A DNA stretch of 64,000 bases from Sphingobacterium faecium (GTDB lineage Bacteria > Bacteroidota > Bacteroidia > Sphingobacteriales > Sphingobacteriaceae), in assembly GCF_003054045.1 (NCBI RefSeq), contig NZ_QBKH01000005.1, positions 434,001-498,000 on the forward strand, in the 5' to 3' direction. The notes beneath the pieces were generated by a model. It was not told where the DNA came from. It ran no database searches and saw nothing but the letters and a program-made list of their open reading frames with translations. Shown here piece after piece: positions 1 through 9,501 of the stretch; position 1 is the first letter of the stretch, and the number at the start of each line of letters is the position of its first letter. A program made the position numbers and the translations under genes.

Positions 1-302
1 AGTTGCTGCACATAAGTATCGAGACGTATTACGATAGATTACGGAGAAAAAGCCCTTTAAACTTGATATCAACGTACTCCACATCTATGGATAATCATGC
101 TCCATGTTTTGATGAATTCAAAACCGCAATCTTGATCAAGATGAAGGCAATAACACCATTCATTACATCAACAAAAATATAAGCAACAGAAATATCAATA
201 ATTTAAAAAGCAACAATATTTAAAATGTACAATGGGTTATACTATTATTTTAATAGAAAAAACCTAATTTAGTCCTTGTAAATTGTAAAATACCAGAACA
301 TA
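1..302. other. Left-edge intergenic stretch, no gene recognised
   Basis: No convincing open frame on either strand. A perfect 14-bp palindrome (ATCTTGATCAAGAT) lies at 129-142 and could be an operator or chance. Presumably it holds the promoter of the aminotransferase at 303, but no clear TAnnTTTG box was found close to the start. Confidence 0.4.
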
Positions 303-1472
303 ATGCAAATAGAAGTTGCCAAAAGGTTGCAACAAACCGAAGAATATTATTTCTCAAAAAAATTAAGAGAGATTGATGAGCTCAATAAAGCAGGTGCTCG
401 TGTGATTAATTTAGGTATCGGAAGCCCAGACTTACCACCTCATCCTAAAGTAATTCAGACCTTGACGACAGAAGCGGCTAAAGCCAATGTACATGGCTAT
501 CAAAACTATAAAGGCTCGCCTATATTGAGGCAAGCTATTGCAGATTGGTATCAACGCTATTATCAGGCAACATTCGATCCTAATACAGAAATTTTACCTT
601 TAATAGGTTCTAAGGAAGGTATTGTTCATATTTGCATGACTTACTTACAAGAAGGTGATGAGGTTTTAATACCGAACCCGGGATATCCTGCTTATGCTGC
701 TGCAGTGCGACTAAGTGGAGCCACAGCCATTACCTATGATTTATCTGAGGAAACAGATTGGTTACCTGATCTTAAAAAGCTTTCTGAAAACGATTTATCG
801 AAAGTAAAACTGATGTGGATCAACTATCCACATATGCCTACCGGTTCTAGTGCGAATGAAGGATTTTATCTTGAATTGATTGCTTTTGCAAAGGCAAACC
901 ATATTTTAATCTGCCACGATAACCCTTATAGTTTTATCTTGACAGACAGCCCTAAGAGCATTATGTCTATTGAAGGAGCAAAAGATGTTGCCTTAGAACT
1001 TAATTCATTGAGTAAGTCATCGAACATGGCTGGATGGCGAATCGGTATGTTAGTGGGTGCAGAAGAACGTATCAATGAAGTGTTACGATTTAAAAGCAAC
1101 ATGGATTCCGGCATGTTCTTGCCAGCACAGCTTGCTGCGGCCAAAGCATTACAATTAGATCAATCGTGGTATCAAGAATTAAATGGAATCTACAATGAAA
1201 GAAGAGCATTAGTTTTTGAAATCATGAACCTGCTAGGCTGTACCTACAAAAAAAATCAAGTTGGTTTGTTTGTGTGGGCAAAAGTCCCTGACAGTTACGA
1301 ATCGGGCTACGCTGTTAGTGATGAGGTATTAAATCGATCACGTGTCTTCATTACTCCAGGAGGTATATTTGGAACTGCTGGAAACTCCTATATCAGAATT
1401 AGTTTATGTGCTTCAGTTGAAGTATTGCAAGAGGCTATTGAGCGAATCAAAGAAGTTAAAGAAACGAATTAA
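303..1472 (+). CDS. PLP-dependent class I/II aminotransferase (probably aromatic)
   Basis: Fold-type I aminotransferase of 389 aa. Visible features: N-terminal LGIGSPDLPPHP (37-48), the substrate/PLP region GYQNYKGSP (65-73), NYPHMPTG (174-181, family NPxNPTG), and the Schiff-base lysine in SLSKSSNMAGWRIG (K238). The conserved Asp that contacts the PLP nitrogen is in CHDNPYS. The next gene, 12 bp downstream on the same strand, is prephenate dehydrogenase. In Bacteroidota this pairing suggests a tyrosine/phenylalanine transaminase ending aromatic amino acid synthesis, although sequence alone cannot exclude LL-diaminopimelate or methionine aminotransferase activity. Start ATG 303 gives the usual family N-terminus. 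Confidence 0.9.
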   Translation: MQIEVAKRLQQTEEYYFSKKLREIDELNKAGARVINLGIGSPDLPPHPKVIQTLTTEAAKANVHGYQNYKGSPILRQAIADWYQRYYQATFDPNTEILPLIGSKEGIVHICMTYLQEGDEVLIPNPGYPAYAAAVRLSGATAITYDLSEETDWLPDLKKLSENDLSKVKLMWINYPHMPTGSSANEGFYLELIAFAKANHILICHDNPYSFILTDSPKSIMSIEGAKDVALELNSLSKSSNMAGWRIGMLVGAEERINEVLRFKSNMDSGMFLPAQLAAAKALQLDQSWYQELNGIYNERRALVFEIMNLLGCTYKKNQVGLFVWAKVPDSYESGYAVSDEVLNRSRVFITPGGIFGTAGNSYIRISLCASVEVLQEAIERIKEVKETN

Positions 1473-1484
1473 GATTAAAATAAC

Positions 1485-2327
1485 ATGATAAATATAGCCA
1501 TTATTGGCGTCGGTTTAATTGGTGGCTCCGTCGCCATGAAACTAAAAGAAAAGCATTTTTGTGATCAGGTCTTTGGTGTTGACAAAAGTGATGCTAACTT
1601 AACAAAAGCATCGCAAATTGGCTTTATCGATCAGAAAGCAACGTTGGAAGAGGCACTAGAAAAATGCAAGGTCATTATTCTCACGGCTCCTGTAGATGCG
1701 ATTATCTCGTTGGCACCAAAATTATTAGATCTAGTAACAGACCAAGTCATTATTGACATGGGATCTACTAAGCTTAATATTTTACAATTGATCTCAGAAC
1801 ATCCCAATCGTGGTCGGTATGTGGCGGCTCACCCTATGGCAGGGACTGAATATTCTGGCCCAGAAGCAGCTTTACCAAACTTGTTCAAAGATAAAATGAT
1901 GGTCTACGTGGAGGCTTTTAAATCTGATGAAGACGCTTTTGAACTCACAGATTCCATTACTGAACAACTGGAAATGCGCACGTCATTTATGACTGCGGAA
2001 GAACATGATACACATACCGCTTATGTTTCACATATCTCCCACCTGACTTCTTTTGCACTAGCCTTAACAGTATTAGAAAAAGAAAAATCACAGGGCAGGA
2101 TATTTGAATTAGCGGGTTCTGGATTTGAATCCACAGTACGTTTGGCTAAAAGCTCTCCCGATATGTGGACACCTATTTTTAAACAAAATAGAGTAAACGT
2201 ATTAGAAGTATTGGAAGAAAATATTAAACAGTTGCAAGCTCTGAAAGATGCTATTCAAGAAGAAAACTATACACAATTACATAAGTTGATTAAAAAATCT
2301 AATAAAATAAAGCGCATTATAAAATAA
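1485..2327 (+). CDS. tyrA: Prephenate dehydrogenase
   Basis: 280 aa. The N-terminal Rossmann motif GVGLIGGSVA (8-17) binds NAD(P). The family catalytic region AAHPMAGTEYSGPEAA follows, and the C-terminal half is all-helical as in TyrA dimerisation domains. It converts prephenate to 4-hydroxyphenylpyruvate, which the aminotransferase encoded 12 bp upstream would convert to tyrosine. No fused chorismate mutase and no C-terminal ACT domain are present, so feedback control may lie elsewhere. A strong terminator follows the stop. Confidence 0.92.
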   Translation: MINIAIIGVGLIGGSVAMKLKEKHFCDQVFGVDKSDANLTKASQIGFIDQKATLEEALEKCKVIILTAPVDAIISLAPKLLDLVTDQVIIDMGSTKLNILQLISEHPNRGRYVAAHPMAGTEYSGPEAALPNLFKDKMMVYVEAFKSDEDAFELTDSITEQLEMRTSFMTAEEHDTHTAYVSHISHLTSFALALTVLEKEKSQGRIFELAGSGFESTVRLAKSSPDMWTPIFKQNRVNVLEVLEENIKQLQALKDAIQEENYTQLHKLIKKSNKIKRIIK

Positions 2328-2364
2328 AGCTCCTGTTATTAGTTTAAGGTCTTTCACTTAAGTT

Positions 2365-2402
2365 AAAAAATGCTAGAAGCCAATACTTCTAGCATTTTTT
2401 TG
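2365..2402 (+). terminator. Rho-independent terminator after tyrA
   Basis: A 9-bp perfect stem (TGCTAGAAG 2371-2379 with CTTCTAGCA 2386-2394) has a 6-nt loop, an A-run on the left and a T-run on the right, so it could work in both directions. Confidence 0.85.
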
Positions 2403-2834
2403 TTCGCAGCCATCATCATCGGCAATTGTGCGATCACATAAAATCAACCATTTCTCTAAACTAAGAGAATCATCAACTTGTTCTTTTGATTCAACCTTTA
2501 TTTCTACTAGGATCAATGTTTAAATGATCTTCTTGATGAAAAGCATATACGATATCACTCTTATACTTATAGGACAGATAGATAATAATGGGAATTATAG
2601 CGGATTGGCGGCTACTTTAAGAATAGATTTCACATTGTAACCGATTTGTGCAAAGCGTTTTTTTTACCTTTTAAGAATACGCACATCTGCCTTATCCTTT
2701 GTTTTCTTTTGACTCCATAATTCATTAATTAACCTAAATTACTTAACACTCTTCATATTTAATAATTACACCTTTTTCTCAAGAAAAAGAAACTACATTT
2801 TTTACTCATGTATTAAATAAATAATTCAAAATAT
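2403..2834. other. Long intergenic region, possible decayed coding remnant
   Basis: About 430 bp with no intact gene. On the minus strand, 2373-2516 is open for 47 codons from a TTG, with composition like real protein (for example SLEKWLILCDRTIADDDG). Just upstream on that strand, in another frame, lies a second protein-like stretch (IYLSYKYKSDIVYAFHQ, about 2525-2590). Together they could be a frameshifted remnant of one gene, but no family was recognised. Confidence 0.25.
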
Positions 2835-2865
2835 TTTGGTTTCTAAATTCCAAGACATATATTTG
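2835..2865 (+). promoter_or_regulatory. Bacteroidota-type promoter of the metY-hom leader
   Basis: -33 element TTTG (2835-2838) and -7 element TATATTTG (2858-2865, consensus TAnnTTTG) with a 19-bp spacer. The predicted start of transcription near 2870 is about 45 nt before the SAM riboswitch. Confidence 0.75.
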
Positions 2866-2914
2866 CAACGTAGATCGAATCGAAATACACCTAATCAAAA
2901 CCTTTCAATCAGGT

Positions 2915-3035
2915 CTTGATTTATAAAGAAGTGGCGAGAGACTGGCTCAATGACCCACTGGCAACCTTCAAAATACGTTTGAAAAGGTGCCAATTCCTGT
3001 CCATAGCAATATTGTTATGGAGCATATAAATGAAA
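2915..3035 (+). promoter_or_regulatory. SAM-I (S-box) riboswitch
   Basis: The S-box core is readable: AAGAAGTGGCGAGAGACTGG (2926-2945), then the P2 return with CCACTGGCAACC (2955-2966), then AAGGTGCCAATTCCTG (2984-2999). P1 is ATTTAT (2919-2924) with ATAAAT (3026-3031). P3 is the TTCAAA/TTTGAA hairpin in 2967-2982. P4 is a 10-bp stem over 3001-3020 with one G-U pair. In this family SAM binding lowers expression of methionine genes, which fits metY and hom downstream. Confirmation would be a covariance-model match to RF00162. Confidence 0.88.
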
Positions 3036-3132
3036 CGACAATGATATTTACATTACAAAAAAACAACAGGGTAAGTTCAATTACCAACGTAACATTTACA
3101 ACTCTTGCATCAACTTCAATGCGAATGTTTGA

Positions 3133-3204
3133 GCACATGTCTATGTTTTATTGTTAGATCTATCCATTTTTTACTAAATGGATAGCAAGTGCATCTACAT
3201 GTGC
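3133..3204 (+). promoter_or_regulatory. Structured leader downstream of the SAM riboswitch
   Basis: GCACATGT (3133-3140) can pair with ACATGTGC (3197-3204), enclosing a 10-bp perfect hairpin CTATCCATTT/AAATGGATAG (3160-3169 and 3176-3185). No T-run follows, so it is not a simple intrinsic terminator. It may be part of the switching platform (translational or Rho-dependent), but this is inference. Confidence 0.45.
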
Positions 3205-3254
3205 AGATCCTCACTCTATAATATTCACGAAAATATTCAACTAATTAATTATAA

Positions 3255-4568
<1,314 letters not shown>

Positions 4569-4608
4569 TTTCAGATAGCACCATTATATAAAAGCGTAAA
4601 AAACAACT

Positions 4609-5790
4609 ATGAGTAAGAAATTAACGATTGGAATGTTTGGATTCGGAGTTGTAGGACAAGGATTGTACGACATTATCAAGACTAAAAACTTAAATTTAGA
4701 AATTAAAAAATTTGTCATCAAGAATGCTGACAAAAAAAGATCACTTGCCCCAGAGTTGTTTACAACTGATGCAGAAGCTGTATTAGGCGATCCAGATATC
4801 AATACAGTAGTAGAATTAATCGATGATGCAGAAGCAGCATATGCTTTAACAGTTCGTGCGCTTAAATCTGGAAAAAATGTTGTTTCAGCAAACAAAAAAA
4901 TGATTGCTACGCATTTGGAGGAATTAGCGGCTATCCAACAAGAATATGGCACTAGCTTACTTTATGAAGGAGCTGTATGTGGAAGTATACCCATTATTCG
5001 TAATCTGGAAGAATACTATGACAATGAATTATTACATGCTGTAACAGGTATCTTCAATGGTTCATCGAACTTTATTCTGTCAAAAGTATTCAACGAGAAT
5101 CAACCTTATGCTGATGCATTGAAGGAAGCACAAGATCTCGGGTTTGCAGAAACCGACCCCACTTTAGATGTTGGTGGATTTGATCCAAAATTTAAATTGA
5201 CCATTGTCGCTTCACATGCCTATGGTATCTATGTCAATCCAGATGATGTGTTCAATATTGGTATTGATAAATTAGGTGCACAAGATATACGTTTTGCCAA
5301 AGAAAAAAACTTTAAAATAAAACTAATCCCTACTGCACGTGAAATCAATAACAGTAAGGTAGTCCTTTATGTCATTCCTAAATTTATCAGTGCAGACAAT
5401 ATTTTGTTTAATGTAGAGAATGAAAATAATGGTGTACTTGTGAAAGCAGCTTTTGCCGACGAGCAATTTTTCTACGGCAAGGGCGCAGGCGGTCACCCTA
5501 CCGGATCTGCGGTCTTATCTGATATCACAGCTTTACGTTATGATTATAGATATGAATATAAGAAACATTTAAACATCGATGCACTATCTTATAGCAATGA
5601 TCATGAGATTAAAGTCTATTTAAGATATGAGGAAGATACCCTAATCGAAAAATTAGGTTTTACTGAAATCATCGAAAGATACTATGCTCCTGACTTTAAA
5701 TATATCATCGGGACGATCAATCTTAAGCAAATCACAGCACATAAAGATGAAATCAATCAAATAGGTAATTTCATCGCTGAGATTGGTTAA
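4609..5790 (+). CDS. hom: Homoserine dehydrogenase
   Basis: 393 aa. The N-terminal NAD(P) motif FGFGVVGQG (10-18) is followed by the catalytic/homoserine-binding part: KKMIATH, YEGAVCGSIPIIR, GIFNGSSNFILSK, AETDPTLDVGGFD. The tail after about residue 330 is short and may be a reduced regulatory segment. It supplies homoserine for methionine and threonine synthesis. It sits 40 bp behind metY with no terminator between, so it is probably on the same SAM-controlled transcript. The matching monofunctional aspartate kinase is at 19711. Confidence 0.93.
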   Translation: MSKKLTIGMFGFGVVGQGLYDIIKTKNLNLEIKKFVIKNADKKRSLAPELFTTDAEAVLGDPDINTVVELIDDAEAAYALTVRALKSGKNVVSANKKMIATHLEELAAIQQEYGTSLLYEGAVCGSIPIIRNLEEYYDNELLHAVTGIFNGSSNFILSKVFNENQPYADALKEAQDLGFAETDPTLDVGGFDPKFKLTIVASHAYGIYVNPDDVFNIGIDKLGAQDIRFAKEKNFKIKLIPTAREINNSKVVLYVIPKFISADNILFNVENENNGVLVKAAFADEQFFYGKGAGGHPTGSAVLSDITALRYDYRYEYKKHLNIDALSYSNDHEIKVYLRYEEDTLIEKLGFTEIIERYYAPDFKYIIGTINLKQITAHKDEINQIGNFIAEIG

Positions 5791-5844
5791 TTAACACAAC
5801 GATCAATCGGATTTCAAGCATTATGCTGTTTGTAGATCCAACAA

Positions 5845-5887
5845 AAGAACGCTTTATTCATCACATCAGGATAAAGCGTTCTTTTTT
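5845..5887 (+). terminator. Rho-independent terminator after hom
   Basis: AAGAACGCTTTAT pairs with ATAAAGCGTTCTT around a 13-nt loop and runs into a T-tract (5881-5887). It ends the metY-hom unit. Confidence 0.88.
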
Positions 5888-6257
5888 ATCAAAAAATAAT
5901 CAAACTATATCTGTTTACCGACATTTACTTACATACCAAATGCAGTCTTAGTCCTGATATTTAATTTTTAGGGATTAAACTCATACCAATTAGCCCCAAC
6001 TAAAACCAAGTATCGGTCTTTTGATCAAAAATTCCTCATGAATTAAGAGGAAACACACCCTACAATAAGATTTATTATAAAACACGATTCGATTCCAGCG
6101 CATCAAGCCCATAAATAATACATATTCTTTAACAGAATATACAAAATTATACAGCATCTTAAGGGCTTTAAAAAAAACATTGTCAATATATGCTTTCAAC
6201 ACTTTATTTTATAAAATAATATAGCACAATCAACAATTACAAATAACTGGCAGAAAA
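5888..6257. other. AT-rich intergenic stretch, nothing recognised
   Basis: About 370 bp. A 70-codon minus-strand open frame (5990-6202) has no recognisable motif and an aromatic/Cys-rich composition typical of translated AT-rich non-coding DNA. No tRNA or known RNA motif was seen. Confidence 0.4.
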
Positions 6258-6289
6258 TTTGCTTGATATATTAAATATCACTATATTGT
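6258..6289 (+). promoter_or_regulatory. Probable promoter of the 58-aa membrane protein
   Basis: TTTG (6258-6261), a 20-bp spacer, then TATATTGTG (from 6282), which matches TAnnTTTG imperfectly. It lies 25 bp before the small gene's ATG. Confidence 0.5.
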
Positions 6290-6314
6290 GGAGTTACTAA
6301 ATAAATAATAAATT

Positions 6315-6491
6315 ATGGCTAAGTGGTTAACAATTCTACTGATAATGGTAGGCAACTTGGTTTTTGCAGATACCAATGCAGTCAATACACAACAACATTC
6401 TAATTCAAGTTATATAATTCTTGCAGTAGTTGCCTTGCTGGCAATTATCTATATTCTATATAGAAGGCAAAAAAGAAAATTTAACGATTAA
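6315..6491 (+). CDS. Small membrane protein, 58 aa, unknown function
   Basis: ATG at 6315 opens 58 codons ending in TAA at 6489-6491. The product has an N-terminal signal-like segment (about 4-18: WLTILLIMVGNLVFA), a short polar stretch rich in Asn/Gln (20-32), a second hydrophobic segment (about 33-49: YIILAVVALLAIIYILY) and a basic tail RRQKRKFND. It would be a one- or two-pass inner-membrane protein with a positively charged cytoplasmic end. A plausible promoter lies just upstream. No function is claimed. It stands alone between hom and the convergent radC. Confidence 0.6.
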   Translation: MAKWLTILLIMVGNLVFADTNAVNTQQHSNSSYIILAVVALLAIIYILYRRQKRKFND

Positions 6492-6575
6492 TGGAAGTGA
6501 GGGCAGACTATAACTCCCCTTATTTTCTGGTTCAAGATTCAACTACAGACTTATTCTTGACTCAATAACATAATT

Positions 6576-7265
6576 TTAATCCATTAATCCTTCATCGCGA
6601 AAACTGAAGTACCCATTGTCTGTGAAGATCACATGGTCATTGACTCGAATGTCCATTAGCGTAGAGGCATCTATAATTTTTTTTGTTAATATTTTATCTG
6701 CTTGACTAGCTTGACAAGTTCCTGAAGGATGATTATGAATTAATATCATGGAATTAGCAGTGCAATTGAGCGCATAACGCAAGATAATACGGATATCTAC
6801 TGGCGTAAAATCATTCCCTCCTCTACCGATCAACTGTTTATCCAATACTTTGCAGGCTGTATTGAGGTATAGTACCCAAAACTCTTCGTGGGGAAGATCT
6901 TGTAATTGATATTTAAAATAATCATACACCCGTTTACTGCTATTGAGCAATGGTTTCTTAATTTGATCAGCTTCTTTGCGTCTACGTCCTAATTCAAGAG
7001 CTGCGATTATTGTAATTGCTTTCGCTTCTCCGATCCCTTTAAATTCACATAAATCCATCACATCCATTTTAGAAAGATTATCCAGATTATGTTGCGATCG
7101 CGATAAAATTCTTTTGCAAAGCTCTACTGCAGTCTCCTCTCGAGAACCCGAACCAATTAAAATAGCGAGTAGTTCAGCATCTGACAATACACGACGTCCT
7201 TGTTCTAATAATTTTTCCCTTGGACGATCTGCTTCCGCCCAATCTCGAATAACTAGTTTACTCAT
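6576..7265 (-). CDS. radC: RadC family protein (JAB/MPN metal-dependent domain)
   Basis: 229 aa. The N-terminal helix-hairpin-helix part (about 1-75) has LLAILIGSG and KGIGEAKAITIIAALELGRR. The C-terminal JAMM domain has the metal motif HNHPSGTCQASQAD (His-x-His, then Ser and Asp), plus VGRGG-like and NDHVIFTDNGYFSFRDEG signatures. Length and order are typical of chromosomal RadC (UPF0758). Its biochemical role is still debated in the literature, so the DNA-repair label is by family name only. It is a monocistronic leftward gene. Confidence 0.92.
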   Translation of the reverse strand: MSKLVIRDWAEADRPREKLLEQGRRVLSDAELLAILIGSGSREETAVELCKRILSRSQHNLDNLSKMDVMDLCEFKGIGEAKAITIIAALELGRRRKEADQIKKPLLNSSKRVYDYFKYQLQDLPHEEFWVLYLNTACKVLDKQLIGRGGNDFTPVDIRIILRYALNCTANSMILIHNHPSGTCQASQADKILTKKIIDASTLMDIRVNDHVIFTDNGYFSFRDEGLMD

Positions 7266-7420
7266 ATTAATAAATTAGGTATATAAATGGTCTATATAAT
7301 TTCCTAATTTACTCAAAAATATAAAAACATAAAATTATTAGTATCAATTATTTAAACAAATATGAGTCGATGAGATTCGACTTGAGTGTGCATTCTTTTT
7401 ATCAAGTCATTTTGAAATCT

Positions 7421-7428
7421 TATATTTG
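7421..7428 (+). promoter_or_regulatory. -7 promoter element of the cyclophilin gene
   Basis: TATATTTG matches TAnnTTTG and lies 26 bp before the ATG at 7455. The -33 side is only a T-run (about 7396-7400). Confidence 0.55.
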
Positions 7429-7454
7429 TAGTTGAACATATTTATTTTAACAAA

Positions 7455-7913
7455 ATGAGTAAAGCGATTATTAAAACAGAAAAAGGCGACATGACTGTAC
7501 AATTTTATACAGCAGATGCTCCAAATACAGTTGCAAATTTCATCAAATTAGCTAAAGAAGGGTATTATGATGGCCTGACTTTTCACCGTGTCCTTCCTGA
7601 TTTCGTAATCCAAGGTGGATGTCCAAATTCACGAGAAGGCGCTTCTGGGATGCCTGGAACAGGTGGCCCTGGTTACAAAATAGATTGTGAATTGACTGGA
7701 GAAAATCAATATCATGATAGAGGTGTATTATCGATGGCTCATGCAGGTCGTAACACAGGTGGTTCACAATTTTTCATCTGTCATAGCCGTAACAATACAG
7801 CTCATTTGGATAGAAACCATACCTGTTTTGGTAAAGTTGTCGAAAATGTTGACATCGTTGACGATATCCGTCAAGGTGACCGTATTTTAAGTATTGAAGT
7901 TATTGAAGACTAG
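7455..7913 (+). CDS. Cyclophilin-type peptidyl-prolyl cis-trans isomerase
   Basis: 152 aa, one complete cyclophilin domain with no signal peptide, so cytoplasmic. The active-site segments are seen: FHRVLPDFVIQGG (catalytic Arg and Phe/Gln), the variant loop GASGMPGTGGPG, the MAHAGRNTGGSQFFI core and the C-terminal HTCFGKVVENVDIVDDI. It speeds proline isomerisation during folding. DUF5606 follows 23 bp downstream and is likely co-transcribed. Confidence 0.94.
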   Translation: MSKAIIKTEKGDMTVQFYTADAPNTVANFIKLAKEGYYDGLTFHRVLPDFVIQGGCPNSREGASGMPGTGGPGYKIDCELTGENQYHDRGVLSMAHAGRNTGGSQFFICHSRNNTAHLDRNHTCFGKVVENVDIVDDIRQGDRILSIEVIED

Positions 7914-7936
7914 TTCTCAGTAAGAAAAAGTATATT

Positions 7937-8338
7937 ATGAATTTAAGAGCATTAGTTTCTGTAACAGGAAAACCAGGGTTGTTCAAATTAGTTGGACAGA
8001 ATAAAGGTGGATTTATTTTAGAGACTTTAGATAGCGCTAAGATTAAATCTGTAGTAAGTTTATCTTCTACAAAAATGGCGACTTTAGAAGACATCACAAT
8101 TTACGGAGAAGATGAAGAAATCCGTTTATTAAATGTTTTTGAGACAATCAAAGAAAAAGGATTGACGGTAGATCCAAAAGCAGATGGTGAAACATTACGC
8201 AATACTTTCCGCGAAATTGCACCAGGACATGATGAATCTCGTGTATACTCATCAGATATCAAAAAGATCTTTACATGGTACAATATTATTAAAGATTTGC
8301 CTTTATTTGAAGAAGAAGCACCCGCACCTTTAGTGTAA
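7937..8338 (+). CDS. DUF5606-like conserved protein
   Basis: 133 aa without signal peptide or membrane segment. The N-terminal LRALVSVTGKPGLFKLVGQNKGGFILETL resembles the Bacteroidota DUF5606 family; the helical C-terminal half includes TLRNTFREIAPGHDESRVYSSDIKKIFTWYN. The function is unknown. It lies directly after the cyclophilin gene and before a shared terminator. The family name is from memory of the domain pattern. Confidence 0.8.
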   Translation: MNLRALVSVTGKPGLFKLVGQNKGGFILETLDSAKIKSVVSLSSTKMATLEDITIYGEDEEIRLLNVFETIKEKGLTVDPKADGETLRNTFREIAPGHDESRVYSSDIKKIFTWYNIIKDLPLFEEEAPAPLV

Positions 8339-8350
8339 ACTATTTAAAAT

Positions 8351-8396
8351 AAAAAAGAGCGGCCTTAACAATAAATGTTAAGGCTGCTCTTTTTTA
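8351..8396. terminator. Bidirectional terminator between DUF5606 and pyrD
   Basis: A 15-bp stem (8356-8370 with 8376-8390, one G-U pair) has a 5-nt loop, an A-run to the left and a T-run to the right. It can end transcription from both converging genes. Confidence 0.9.
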
Positions 8397-8409
8397 TTCA
8401 ACTCAAATT

Positions 8410-9450
8410 TTATTTTCCAGCTTGAGCAATTCCTTTGCAAATATCAGATATCAGTGAAGGACCTTCGTAAATAAAACCGGTATAAATCTGCACAAGGCTT
8501 GCTCCTGCATCCATTTTCTCAATTGCATCGGCAGCAGAATGTATACCTCCTACTCCAATTATTGGAAATGATCGGTTTGACTTATTAGACAAATAACGAA
8601 TCACTTCTGTAGAGCGTTTGGTTAAAGGCGCTCCACTTACTCCCCCCATCTCTTTTACTAAATTTGCATCACTACGCAATCCTGCTCTAGAAATCGTCGT
8701 ATTAGTCGCGATTACACCTGCAATACCTGTCTCTTGAACGATTTCCACAATATCATCCAATTGACTATCTGTCAGATCTGGAGCAATCTTTAAAAGAATT
8801 GGTTTCTTATTTTCCCTTTTTTCATTGAGATTTTGAAGCGTATTTAAAATATGTTTTAATGGCTCTTTTTCTTGCAAATCCCGTAGTCCTGGCGTATTGG
8901 GAGAACTTACGTTGACAACGAAGTAATCAACATAATCAAACAGCGAATTGAAACAATAGATATAATCATCTACCGCTTGTTCATTAGGTGTTAGTTTATT
9001 TTTACCAATATTTCCACCGATCAGTAATCCTTTACGGTCTTCTACAGATAAATGTTTCAACCGGTTGGCCGCAACATCAGCACCTTGATTATTAAAACCC
9101 ATTCTATTGATCAATGCTTTATCTGGGATTAAACGAAACATACGAGGCTGATCATTTCCAGGTTGTGGCTTAGGGGTAACCGTACCGATCTCGATAAAAC
9201 CAAAACCAAAGTTAGCCATGTCCGTGATATACTCCGCATTCTTGTCAAATCCAGCAGCCAATCCAACAGGATTTTTGAACTTTAGACCAAATACTTCACG
9301 TGCTAAATTTGGATTTTCATAAGTGTAGAGATTACTTAATAATTTTTTTGCACCCCAAATTTTTGAGAACATTTTTAATCCCCCTGTCACCGTATGATGA
9401 GCAGATTCGGGATCCATAGAAAAGAAAATAGGTTTTACCAGCTTGTACAT
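8410..9450 (-). CDS. pyrD: Dihydroorotate dehydrogenase (quinone), class 2
   Basis: 346 aa from the ATG at 9450 ([15 protein letters not shown]). A frame extension to 9468 would add six residues not usual in the family and would cross the -7 box. FMN/orotate motifs are present: [24 protein letters not shown], the class 2 catalytic Ser region [25 protein letters not shown] and the phosphate-binding GVGGIHSA. The N-terminal helices mediate membrane and quinone contact in class 2 enzymes. It catalyses the fourth step of pyrimidine synthesis. It is divergent from the ABC-F gene. Confidence 0.95.
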   Translation of the reverse strand: MYKLVKPIFFSMDPESAHHTVTGGLKMFSKIWGAKKLLSNLYTYENPNLAREVFGLKFKNPVGLAAGFDKNAEYITDMANFGFGFIEIGTVTPKPQPGNDQPRMFRLIPDKALINRMGFNNQGADVAANRLKHLSVEDRKGLLIGGNIGKNKLTPNEQAVDDYIYCFNSLFDYVDYFVVNVSSPNTPGLRDLQEKEPLKHILNTLQNLNEKRENKKPILLKIAPDLTDSQLDDIVEIVQETGIAGVIATNTTISRAGLRSDANLVKEMGGVSGAPLTKRSTEVIRYLSNKSNRSFPIIGVGGIHSAADAIEKMDAGASLVQIYTGFIYEGPSLISDICKGIAQAGK

Positions 9451-9455
9451 ATACA

Positions 9456-9493
9456 CAAAGGTAGACAAAGAAGAAGAAATTTCATTACTTTTG
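9456..9493. promoter_or_regulatory. Divergent promoter pair between pyrD and the ABC-F gene
   Basis: A minus-strand -7 box TACCTTTG (9463 to 9456) lies six bases from the pyrD ATG. A plus-strand box TACTTTTG (9486-9493) lies nine bases from the ABC-F ATG. Both genes would then have very short or no leaders. The -33 elements are weak. Confidence 0.5.
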
Positions 9494-9501
9494 CAATCGA
9501 A

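Noticed and set aside
5990..6202. 70-codon minus-strand open frame
   Set aside because: No motif, aromatic/Cys-rich composition and AT-rich DNA; treated as chance.
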